From Setoptus koraiensis (lineage: Eukaryota; Arthropoda): a stretch of DNA of 64,000 bases. The stretch lies in the NCBI GenBank assembly GCA_048013815.1, contig CM106585.1:11160001-11224000 (forward strand), read 5' to 3'. Below, in pieces: positions 36,957 to 49,700 of this stretch. Each line of letters opens with the position of its first letter. Within the stretch, counting starts at the first letter, position 1. Made by a program: the position numbers and the translations under genes. A model generated the notes under the pieces. The model was not told the origin of the DNA. It saw only the letters and a list, made by a program, of their open reading frames with translations, and did not search any database.

Positions 36957-39900
36957 ACCACGACGACTTCGCCGCCAGGTGAATACTGCCGCTCGAACAG
37001 GCCACGCTCGAACAACAACAACAACAACAGCACACACCGACAGGTGAATGGACACAGGCGAGGTGGGTGGACAACAGGTGAATAGGAGTGAATTGTCACA
37101 CACACACGGCGCTACGGCCGTCCTTTCACTGTTCACCTCATGTATGTGCGCGCCACACATAAAGTTGTTACATAAATGTTACATCACACTCACAATACGG
37201 CCAGTCATACAATGACCGCCGGTGTTGCTGTTGCGCAAGCTTCTCGTTGTGTTGCGTTGTTGCTGCTCGGTGTGCGTTGGCGTCGCCGGCCAACAATGAA
37301 CGAGCGTGTCTGCTATTGAGTGCAGCAGCATAGTTATGTAATATGTTTATGTCTGCGTCCACAACAGCGCAACAACAGCAATAACAGCAGCAACAACAAC
37401 AACGACACAACAACAACGACACAGCAACAACAACAGCGACAACGACAACAACGGCTGGACACCATCGATGCATGCAAGATTGTCAATTGCGACAATTGCA
37501 TCATTTTGTTGTTGTGTGTGCATGTCGAATGTGCGACAGTGCCTGCCGAGCGAATGTCATGCGTTCACTGGCGCGCTGTTTGGTGTGTCCAGCGTGTTCG
37601 ATGTGGCCAGAAAATTGACAACTCACTCAACTAATCAGCTGATTGTCAGTGTCTGGCAACTGTCAGTGTGTCGCAACTGTCAGTGTCTTGCAACTGTCAG
37701 TGCATACGACAATTGGCTCGAAAATAATAGGCTCAATATCTAACAATTTGTGCCACTGTCATTGTTGCGATCCTTTTCATATGAGCACCCACGCGTATAG
37801 CGATATAGGGCATGTGTGTGTGTGTGTGTGTGCGTGTGCGTGGCACCCAAGCGTGTCTTGGCGACTATAAAGAGAGCAGGCTTTGTCCTATAATTACGCA
37901 ACACTTATGCACTTATGCAATATACAACTGCGCCGTGGATTTGGCCTGACAAACTTTGCACTGATTTCGTTGGTCGGCATCACAGATTGTTGTCAATTGT
38001 CGACGATTGCGTCATTTATACAATGGCTTATCGTCGGGTATTGGGGTATTGAGGGGCAATCGGGTATTTTTGGCCTATTTTGGGTATTGGCGGTGTGGAG
38101 CCTAAGCACTAATTAGTAACCGTAATTATCTCTCCTTCTGTCTGCTGCTCGCGCCCACTCACACAAACATCGCAAACAAACGGATCGGCCAACAAATGTC
38201 GACAAACGGATCGGCCAACAAATGTCGACAAACGGACATTGAGCAGATCGAGTGTCTGAGATCGTGCTTCGGCGAGCAGCAAGCGAAACATTGCGGCTGC
38301 TTGCCAAAGAACAACATTTACGTTCGCAACACCAGACTGGACAGAAACAAAACTCTGCGCTGGTGCGACGATTACCGCGACAACAGGCCGGCCAGTGGCG
38401 TCGCGATTGACTCGCCACCGAGAAGCGACAGCAAAAACGCGACACCAGGTGAGTATTAATACAAACTTATCTGACGATTGCGAGGCTCCTCGTTGGCACA
38501 CAAAATCCCCGCGCCAAAACCCCCCATAAACGATGCACGACTCACAGGCGTCAAGTCAGCAGCGATAAACAATGGACGAACAAAGATTAATTGTCAATTG
38601 AGAGTCGAGTTTGTCGCTTGTCAACGAATGTCAACAAATGTCAACGAATGTCAAATGGGCACGTTGCCCCGTGCACGTGCACCGTGATTGATGCTGGCGC
38701 CGCCCGTATGCGCGTTTTGTGAGTTATTTTGTGAGTTGTTTCGTTAGTGGTTGTGTGTTATGACAGTTGCACGCAAGGTGCGCACCAAGACCAATTGGTG
38801 ACAGCCGGCCGCCAGGGCTGCCCCTAGTGGCGGGCGACTGCTTTTCTAGTGAATCTTTCTGCGCTAACAATTATTCTTGATTTAGACGAATAATCAGCAT
38901 GACAGTTGTTGTCATTTTAGGCTCGACGTTTAGCCGACGCTAGCCAAGCCAGTTGACAGTTGTCAGTTGTCAGCTGACAACTGTCAACTGTCAACTGGCG
39001 GCCATAAGTAATGGGCATGCGGGCGCCGGTAAACTTTGTTTTGTTGGGCACACTATGAGCATCCCCGGCTATTGCACACACACACACACACTAGCACTAT
39101 GAGCTAAATTGTAAATTGTAAATTGTAAATAGCCGACTCTGCTCATAATCACCTAAACTCACCTGAGCGAGCCAACAATGAATATTCATATTGGCCCTGC
39201 TGTTGTTGGCATGGATATGTGACTGGCATTCGTTGATTGTGCTCGTCGCCGTATGGATGCATGACATGACATATTACATAATAATAATAATAATAATAAT
39301 TGTTTCTCTCTACGGCGATACAGCAGACGAGCGTCGGTGCAGTTTTTATTACGGCGACCATTAGGGCCGCTGCTGTTGTTGCTGGTGCCGGCAGCATCGC
39401 TGCGAGCCGTGCACTTGTCGCAACAGCGCCGGCACGACGCCACCAACGAGCACACGGGCAACTAGCCATTGTAAGGCCGGCCAACAATCAAGCTCGGGCT
39501 CACATTCAAATTAATATCGTCTTAAACGATTGCGCAATGAGCTTATAAACAACAACAACAACAACTTGTCCAACTGTCATGTCTACATGTCGCCAGGGCC
39601 ACAGCCACGGCATCAGTCGGCGGTGACACACTGCATGAATAGCCACTAACAGTTTTTTAACAGCTTTCTCAACGTTAATTGTCGCCTCATGCACCTGACA
39701 TGATGATACCTGAGATACCTGTTGCCCTAATGACTCGGCTGCCTTTGTTTTGTGCCCCTGTCGTTGTGTCAGCTTGTGTCAGCTTGTGTCAGCGAGCCAC
39801 ACAAACTGCAGTGTTGAGTTAATTAGCCAAATGCTGCTGCTGCTGCTGTCCATTGATGCAATGGCCACTAACATCAGCTGCTCAGTTTGTCAAACTAAAC

Positions 39901-42900
39901 AGCTGATCACTAACAACACAAGCTATTGCGCAACCATAAACTAGAGATATTTGACAAGACACAACCGCTTGCACAACACAAACCAAACTGGTCATTATGA
40001 TGCTGGCGAGCCATCATAATGATTGCGCAATGTTGGCGCGGCTCATGCCCATTCAATATGCTGCCGGCTTATGCTAATTTGACATTGCGATTGCGCCATT
40101 TGATTAGCTTGGCTATTTGATTAGCCCAGATTTGCAGAGTCGCGCAGCTATCACTGCAAATCACTATTGCGCAACGTCACTGCTGGCCGTAAATTGGGCG
40201 ATTGCGATTGCAAGATTGTTTAAATTTAGATGATTCAATCAATTTGCGTTAATTTGTTCATTTGTTGATTTGCCAACACACTAACACACGCGTTCACTTT
40301 TGCACTTGTGTCAGCAAAAGGCCATCTAGCGGCGATGCCCATCTAATGCAATTGGCCTCATTCCGGGCCACTGCTCACTATTACTCATATCAGATATTAG
40401 TATTATACTGACAACTGGCCAGTTTGACATTTGCCACCGGGCGCCTTGACCGGCCCTAGTCACTAGGTCTAGTCACTAGATGGCTCACTAGAGTCTAGTG
40501 AGTCGCTCAGAGTTGCATCAATCGATTCGGGTTCGTTTCAATTTGCTAATTTGACGTTACTGCTGATTTTATTGTATTTTGTATCAAATGTCGTATGTTT
40601 CTATATTCGTTTCTGTGGCCACCAATGACGGCGCAACGCCGCCAATGCGGTCCCGACGAGCATCTTTCAACGAGCAATATCCAGTCTAATCACGCCAACT
40701 CTGTCCTCTCTCCCTCTCCCTCAACATCAACATCAACATCAACAAACAACCTGTCGCTCGCCTATCAACAATCGGCTCTCAACAATATACAATTTATACA
40801 TAAATAATGTCGTCACGTATGACGCGCTAACCGACGCCAGCGAACGGAACCGCGCTAACCACATCGGAGTGCATGATATTACGTAAGACCTTCATCAAAT
40901 ACTGCCATGAAAGTTGTTTGCACGAATGCAGGTAATTAATTATTGATAATCAGCTCACTCAATCAGACTGACGAAGACACACCATTGGATGGCGCAACGC
41001 TGCCACGCATCTGGTTGCCCTGGTTACCAGTGATGCAATGTCAGCCGATTTTATCTGAATTTTATCTGGAATTTATTTTTGTTTTATTCAAAACAAAAAT
41101 TTCGCCGGCTCGGCGCCTGCCGCCTACCTGCGTCGCTGACGATGCTTGGTCATTGCGATTTATGCGGCCTGAATGGCCGCATAAATCGCAATTATCGTCG
41201 GCCATAATCACTTTGTGTGTCATGGCGAATGCCCATATCCCCGCACCATTAAACTCTTAAAGTCCCGACAGCAACCCCAAAACAACAACAGCTGTCTCAA
41301 CACTGTTGAGTCAACAGGCTGCGAATCAAGCTGCCCAAAATGAGCTAACCCGAGACAACCACAAAACAACTGCCAAGTAACCCCAAAAAGCGCTCTCTCC
41401 CATGCCGCCAATTCCCAATCTAGGGCGTCCAAGTTTGATGTGGTGGCGTATCATCGGCCGTGGCCCTCCGTAGAGGCAATGGTGAGTATTACGTATTATG
41501 GTGTGTTACGCAATGATGACGATTCTCGCGGCCTATAAAGCGCCGATCAATATATAGGCAGCGCCTAGCCGTCATCGCTGATTGGGTGCTGTTAACAGTG
41601 GTCGGCCTATCACGACGGCACTGACTGGTGGTTGTTGCGCAACAGCAACTTGTTTGCATCGATTCTTGCATTTGTGACTCACAAATTGTGAGTGTGTGTG
41701 TGTGTGCCGGGGTGCCAGTCGTTGACCTATGTGCGCCAACAAGTGGCAACTTTTTGTGATGATTTCGCTGCTAATGCAACAAACTTATTAACTTGGCATG
41801 TCTCTCTTTACGAGCTCACCTGTTTCACCTGCTCTCATGGCGCTGCTGCGTTGTTGTTGAGCTCGGCAATTACCCGACCCAATGGCGTCGTTGCGCAATA
41901 GCCAAGCCGGCTGCTGGCAGCAGTAGTTTGCATATTGGCCAATGTATGCTTGTTGATAGCTCGGTGATGTGCCGGCGCCGACGACGGCCCACTGGCGAGC
42001 GCCGACGATGGCCCGATGGCGAGATCGGGCCGGCATCGGGACGCCGGCAGCCGGCAGCATGCAGCATGCAACAGGTGGGCCGCGGCGAGCCGGGCACCTT
42101 CGGCCACCACGTCAGCAACAACTGCAACAACCGACAACAGCAACTGCAACAACCGACAACAGCATCAACGGCAGCATCAACGGCAAAAGCAGCAGCAACA
42201 ACAACAGCCTGAAATGATATTGCGCAACGACGGCGGCCAGCTAATTTTAATTTCCATTTGATCATTATTAGAAAGCCATTAGGCTACCTGTGCGCTGCCC
42301 ATTGCGTCTCGGCGAGCGACCATGACGGCCATTGTGACGGCCACCATGATGCCATCGGCTCAGCTGATCGTGACGCAAAGCCGGCGCTGGCTCGCAATGG
42401 CAGCCAGCCGGCGATATTTGCAGCGATACCTGAGATATCTGAGATAGCAACCTGTTGTCTCGATGTTTCGATTGGCGCCGCTGGCCAGAGAAGCGCCACT
42501 CTGTTTCGCGCAATGGGCAATAGAATCAGCAAGAAACGAATTCGCAGGCATCGCGCCGAATCGCTTGCGTCACCGGCCGACGCTCAAATCATGTGCGCAA
42601 CTCAATCACCTGTAATCACCTGTATCTATCAGCTGTGTGTGTGTGTGTGTGTTGCTGTTGATGTGGCCGGTGACAAATGCGATTCGCCCAGCGACCCAAT
42701 CGGCGCCAGTTGCGCAACATTTGGCTAGCTCGCCATTGGAAGGCTCGCCAAAACTCGCAAGCTCGCCTGTGAATGGGTGCTCGCCATTGAGTGAGAAATA
42801 AATCTCTCGATTAGATAAGATAATGAGAGCACTAATGCGACGGCGCACAACGAAGCGTCAATGATTAACAGCCACAATAATGGCTGATAATGCATTAATA

Positions 42901-43679
42901 GCCTAGCGTCTCCTTGGCCCGCCGTCTGCCGGTTCCGTCGGCCGGCCGGGCGCGGCTCACCCTGACTCTGACATCCCAACACAGACTCTCTCACATCTCA
43001 ATTTGGCCCGGCGCTGCCAGTTGCCGCATTGAGTCGGTCGGTTTGACCATTGAGCCGCAGCTCCAGTTTCAGTCTGGCGGCTTGTCGGTCGCTCGAGCGC
43101 AAGTTGCCCGGCTCGAGCGCAAGTTGCCCGGCCCGAGCAGCGCCCCGCATCGGCACTAATGGCGACACTCAAGCAGATTGTTCCTAATGAGCACATTGCT
43201 CGCTGGCTCACACAGGTGAGCTCATTCTTGTTGTGGCATTCGAGCCAACTAACAACTTGTTGACCACCCAGGCGCCACTCGACGCATTTCGCATTCTTCA
43301 GCGCCGCCGCTGTGCCTGTGCCGGCCGCTGGGCGCTGCGCCTCGGTCGCCTTGTTGCGATTCCCGCATGCAGCAGCGTTAGCAGCGTCGCTTCGAGTCGC
43401 TTCGAATTCGCTTCGAGTGGCTCCGAATTCGCCCGCAACTCGCCTCTCGTTCGCCCGCAATCCGCGCCGAACTCTCCCGCCAGATCGGGCTGCGCCAACG
43501 CTGCAACCGGCCCAACCGGCGCGGCTGTTGCAGCGGTGGCCGCGCTCGCCCGCTCAGCGCACAAAGGGCGCCTCGCCCTGGCTAGCCCAGGGCGTGCGTG
43601 TGTGCGCTCCGTTGGCGTCTGTCCAGCTATGCGAGCGAATGTGTGTGTGTGTGCGTGTGTGTGTGCGTGTGTGTGTGTG

Positions 43680-43722
<43 letters not shown>

Positions 43723-46700
43723 GTGTGGTCAGTTGGCGCTGGCAGGTCGATTCGGCCAGGTGAATGGGCCAGCGAGCGCTGGCCGAGAATCGGACAGAGT
43801 CGCTCGGTTGCCGTTCGAAGCGTTCGCAGTTGGCAGTTCGAAGCGTTCGCAGTTGGCAGTTCGAAGCGTTCGCAGTTGGCAGTTGGCAGTTCGAAGCGTT
43901 CGAACTCGGACGCCGAGTTATGCCGTCGCCGGCGAGTGCGGCCAACAAGACGACGCAATGAGAACACACAATAATAACATTACGTGAGCCGCTCGCTGTT
44001 CGTGTGTGGCCCGTCTCGCAACCTGTCTCTTGTCCATTTGATACACGCCACGCCGTGCACACACACACACGCACGCACACTCTGGCCACACTGACCACTG
44101 GTCACTGGTCGGCAATGGGTCGAGTAGCGCAAATTGAGCTGTCTCGCGGGCTGCTTGACTTTTAATCTGGCTTTTGGTGCGCTCCAGTCATGACAAACGG
44201 CACGCCAACTCTCACCTGGTGCCCGTCGCTGGCACCTTGCGAGCGCGCTCGGCCAGCTCACGACCGTCGTGGCTCGCATCGGCCGCTGGCCCACGATGCT
44301 CATGACCGGCCCATGGCGCTCTTGACGGCCGCTCGGACGCGGCCCGCTCGGTTGTGTGACGCTCGGACACGGGCCGCTCGGTTGTGTGACGCTCGGACAC
44401 GGGCCGGCCGGTTGTGGGCCGGCCCGCGATCATGAATACAATTCGGCGAGTAGCAATTGTCGGCGCACCATCTGCAGTCGCCCATCAGCTGATCTGAGGC
44501 GTTTGCAGCAACAGCAGCAGTTCGACATGACTGATACCCTCTACACACCGCTCCGTATATAGAGACTCATCACTTGTCAGTAATAACAGACAGACAACAA
44601 TAAATGACTGACTGACGGGCCGTCAGCTGTTCGTGTCACTATCAGCTGACGAAGATGCCTTGTTGTGTCATTGCGCATGAGATGACACAACAAGACTGGA
44701 TAGGTCACCCAGTGGCACAATGCGCAATCACGTGCCTGTGCGTCACACGGTGTGTGCGTTACATGACATGTCGACGAGGGCGGCCTCACTTCCGGTCGCT
44801 ACTTATTTGGGCGCTGGCGACAAGTTGTTGCGCATGCGGTGCGCACAGACAACTCGCGCTGCAACTTGCTTGAGCGACGACGTCTCTGTTATCTATACTG
44901 TGCTCATTGCGCAAGTTGGCAGCTCACCTGTTGGCGCAACAAGTGCAGCGACAAGTGCACAACAAGCGCGGTCGCGCTCGATGAGTGGCGCTGCCAACGG
45001 TGAAAGCGGCCACCATTGCGTCATGCATATCGCTGTCGTTGCCTCACTGTTGTTGCCTTACTGTTGTTGCCTTACTGTTGTTGCCGTCGTTGTTGTTGTC
45101 GGTTGTTGCTGTTGTCGGTTGTCGGTTGTTAGGTGGCCACCAACGACGACAACCACGACGACGAGCGGCACGACGATGACGACGACAATGACGATGACAA
45201 GACGGCGAGAGAGTGGTCAGACGAGAACGCCGACTGGACGAGATTACCAAACAGCTGATGCAAACAGATAGATGGAGATGGCATCATTCGGCCGGCGTTT
45301 CCATTGAGATTATCGCGCTGACCAGCGGAGATTATTGTGAGTGTGTGTGTGTGTAAACTAATGAGCGATCATGCCCAAACAAACGCAATGGCGGCAATAA
45401 AATCAATACAACAGCGGGCTGGCAAGACACGATAATGCAGTAATAACATTCGCGCCGACCGCTTGTTAACCGGGCCAGCGACCATCGGCGATATTACGCC
45501 AGATATTCGCTCGCTCGGCGGCTCGCTCATTCGCATATTCGCTGGCATATTCGCTGGCATATTCGCTGGCATATTCGCTGGCATATTCGCTGGCATATTC
45601 GCTCGCATATTCGCTCGCATATTCGCTCGCATATTCGCTTATCCGCATGGACGCATATTCGCCCGTTCGGCGATGCCGAGATTCCGAGATCGGCGCTCGT
45701 CGGCCGTCCGCATACGAATATGAATACGAGGTTGAGTTTGGATACGAGTGTGAGTATCAGTGTGAGTATGGATATGAGTGTCAATATGGATACTGTTGGC
45801 CGGCGTTTGACGTCGGACGGACCCGAGCGGCGCGCCGGGTCGCTGTCAGACGGCGCCGTTGGTGGCGCGCAGCGCGCCGACTTATGGCCGGCGCGGCTCA
45901 TAATTTATTTGGCGGCCCTCGTTAGCGCCGCCACCCGTTCGTTGCCGGCCGGGCCGGCCGTCGTACCGTTGACAGAGTGTGCAAAGCGGCCATAAACCCG
46001 CCGGCCGGCCGTAATGAGCGTAATGCAGGTTGCCGAGATTGAATTGAGAGTCTGGCTGGCTCACGTCCGACGTCAAACGTATCACAATCAATATCTCACT
46101 AGATGGCTCGCTCAGATAAATGGTGATGATGATGAACGAAAATCATCAAGTTGCGACTGGATGACACACGCATCGCAGACAATAACAACACGACCAGAGA
46201 TGGTCAAGCAATTATAAGCCAAACAAATGGCGCCGTTAGCCGCTCCGCCGGCCCGTCACTCGGTCCGTCCGTCCGCCTGTTATGCGCGAACTATAACTCG
46301 CCAGTCCGTTAGCCCGTTAGCCAGCTAGTTGGGCCATCACAATAATCACAATAATCGCAACGCTCACAATGACCGTCCGTCATTAATGAGACGACGCAAC
46401 AGGTATGCGAGCCGGCCAGAGTAATTAAGACAAGTGAGAGTGGACAGCGACAGGTGAGGCCTATAAAGCGTTTACACAAATGAGCTGGTCGCGTCACCGC
46501 GACAACAAAGGCCAAATTGATTGAGTTGGCAATTGTCAGATTATCTCTGTCGCGACCCGCGAGCGTTATCTTTTGTGCGGGCACAGCCGCAATCGGTGCG
46601 CTCATTAGTCGGCCGCTCGACCAATAAGCCGACTGTTCTAGTTTCGTCGCTTTTATTATTATTATTGTCGTTAATCGCCGGCCCGCACCGACGCGCCGGA

Positions 46701-49700
46701 AATCGCCTGCGCATCTCGGCGCGCCGGAAATCGCCTGTGCATCTCGGCGCGCAAGCCGTTTCCGCGCCACACTAATATTACTATTATATTACTATTATGC
46801 ACGACCCGAGCTATAGGTCGGGTGCTCGCCGATAGGCGCGCCCGATGACAGCTCTCCACTCATTGGATGGGCTCCCTCCGACGGGCTCACAAATTGCGGC
46901 TCACGATCGCTGTCCGGCCGGCAATCGCGCCGCTCCATATAATGAATGGGGCACAGCTCGCTGTGAGCGATGCCCCATTCATTATTATTTGTTGTCGACT
47001 TTTTATTGATATCTGTTTTTGATCATAGGCAGCATCATTGATCAACGCCAGGTATTTATGCAAATTTGCACATGTCCCACCGATGTGTCGCCATAGGTGT
47101 ACCGGCCCGTTGGTGGCGCTGGTCGGTACGACACCAAAACGATATTAAAACGATACCGAAACGTTGCTCGTTGTAAAATGAAAATGCGGCACAGCGAGCA
47201 GTCTGCGCCGCTCAATCATTTGCGCTGCGCTGCCAAGCCGGCGAAAGTCGCAGGACTTTTGGCCTGAAAGTCCTGCGACTTTCGCCAATGGCTGGCACAA
47301 CGAGGCGAGCAAAAAACAGCAAGCAAAACGCGCGTCTTGCTCGCAAGTCGCGCTGAAGGTGATATATGGCCAATTAATAATTTATTATAATACAACATAT
47401 TGTGCCGAGAATGAGTCACGAGCAGACGAGCGACCAGGGCCGCTAATTCACCATGCTGGCCGATGGACGACGCCAATGGAGAAGACGCCCGACGCCAACG
47501 GCCGCGCCACACAGAGAGATGGGCGACTTCTTGGCCGGCCCGTCGGTCGGCCGGCAACCAAATTGGCCCGACGCTGGCCCGACGCTGGCCCGACGCTGGC
47601 CCGACGCTGGCCCGACGACCACCTATGGGCACCCCGTTGGCGCGCGTGCTCGTTAGGCGGCCGTAATTGAGATATTGGCCCGCGATTGTCGGGCCCGGGA
47701 CAGCGGCGGGAGCCCAGTGTGCGCCAGTTTAATCGATTAGCGTCTGACGGTGCCAGCGTGAATCGGCCGGCCGGCCCGCCTGACATCTAAATCAGGTCTG
47801 AATCCGGCCCGTTGGCGGCCATAACAATGGGCTTCTTGGTGGTCGCTTTGTGTGCGCGTGTTTGCACGCTCGTCCGCTGTTTGCACGTGCTGAGTGCCTC
47901 AGTGACAGGGCGAGCGGCGCCCTGCGATCGCCAACTGGCACCAACTGATTGTTTGCTCCAATTGTTTGCCTTGCTCGCCATTGTGAGCCGCGCATCGTTT
48001 GGGCGAGTTGGGCCGGCGCGGCCGGCGCGGGCAGCGCGGATAACGCGAATGATGCTGACTACGCGGACACTGCGGGCAGCGCGAACAATTCGAGGGCAAA
48101 CTGCGCCAACTCGGCCGAAGGAACGCGCCGGCGAGCCGGCGCTGCCGCGACGTGTGCGGGCCGCCGCAGCGCCGACGATTCAATTTGGCCGAATTGCGGC
48201 CGAATTGTGGCCGAAATTGGCCGGCGCTGGCCGGAGTGCGAGAGTCGGGCGAAACAATTTCATCGTGTGCCAATATTATCATATCGGTCGACTGTGCGCT
48301 GGCGTCTGGCGCTGATGGCGCTTGCAAGACAAATAACGGCTCTTAAAGATGGCACCCAACAAAGAAGCGAAAATATTTGTTTGGCAAACACTGTGCTGTC
48401 AGCGGACGGCCACTGAGACCGTTCAAAGTCGCAGCCATTCTGCTCAACTTGGCCGCCATAATGGCCAAACCGACGCGCGCCGATCGGCCAAAATAACTGT
48501 CGATCGGCCAAATAACCAAATAACTGTTGATCGAGCTGAGCTTGACCACTCGGCCCGTGACAGTTGAGCGACCGGCACCCAAGCGGCCGCAAATGTTTGC
48601 ACTGGCATTGGATGAGAGCGCACACCAAAGCCGATATATTGCGGCCGATGTGCGCCAGCGCCAAGCGGGATTTTGCGCTGGCCGCTCGCTATGCTGGCCG
48701 TTTGCTGCTTGCTGACCGTTTGCTGCTTGCTGGCCGCTTGCTGCTGGGTGGTGCGCGCGGCGTCGCTGGTGGCCAGCCGGCATCCCGATGCGCCCGATGC
48801 GCCCATGTCCCGCGCCTTGCGTCGGGCCGAGCGACCGAGCCGGGCGGTCGGGCCTGTTGACATGTCCGAGTTACAACGGAGCCAGCACCGGCCAACAGAG
48901 AATGCGAGAATTTGCAACGGCACAAACGCGGCCGCGACAGTCGGAGCGGTGCAACCGCAACCCGGCAGCGGTTCCGCTGTGGCGCCCGTCGCCGGCGAAC
49001 CCTTCCTCGGCGCGAAAGAATTCTCGTCCTTCTATTCGGCTTGTCATGTCACGCTCAAACGCTTTGTACTTTTGTGGCAGCTTTATGATGCCCACAGAAC
49101 GCGGGCTGCTGCTGCCAGCGCCAGCCAATCTTAATCCGCCGTTGCAAGTCGCTTGAACCCGATGGGCGCTCCTCTCGAAAATATGCCGCTGGCACACAAT
49201 TTACAACTCGCCTGCCCAGACAAGCCCCGCAACAACCGACTCAACAACCGACAAACTAATGCCGGGGTGCCACGTGGTGCCAGCCAGCAGCAACGACAGC
49301 GCCAACGACAACAAAAACAACAGCAACAACAACAGCAACAACAACAGCAACAACACCAGCAACGACAGCAACAGCAACGACAACAACAGCGACAGCAACA
49401 ACAACAGCGACAGCGACAATTGTCAATTAACGACGACTGACCAGACGGGCGCTTGCACTCCATTAGCCATGAGAACGGCAGCGCCCGGCGTGTCAGACGC
49501 AGCGACCAAACAAACGACGATGACAGCTACTAATGGCAGTTGTAAACTAGTGCCCAACTCAAACAAACCGCCCGTCCATTCACGGGCCGCACCCTGCGCC
49601 TCCGCCAGCGCCGGGCCGGCCGCTCACACCGAGTCGCGCGCACTCAAACTAAGTCGGGCGCACTCAACCCGGCCCGGCCCGAGCCGCGCCGCCGTGACTA

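Larger units (their letters stand above)
26575..38246. other. Intron of the DEG/ENaC gene, 11.7 kb, repeat-laden
   Basis: The region is bounded by a strong donor (CGG|GTAAGT) and the exon-3 acceptor. It is filled with minisatellites, (CA)n/(GT)n, CAA/CAG runs, TTCGAA-rich stretches (29,580-29,700; 31,430-31,540) and hairpins. The long open frames on both strands are stop-poor repeats. I see no convincing nested gene. Confidence 0.55.

Noticed and set aside
39186-39461. Minus-strand Cys-rich frame (CRRCCDKC)
   Set aside because: It looked like a possible Cys-rich exon, but there is no family match and no good splice sites. It overlaps an ATT-repeat border.
39745-39790. Candidate for the missing C-x-C-x-x-x-C exon of the DEG/ENaC gene
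   Set aside because: One frame reads CPCRCVSLC, but the sequence is a TGTCAGCTTG repeat and lacks a donor in the phase needed to join the next exon.
45369-45723. Repeated four-residue peptides suggesting a repeat protein
   Set aside because: A 12-base minisatellite is divisible by 3, so all frames on both strands give such peptides. There is no independent coding evidence.
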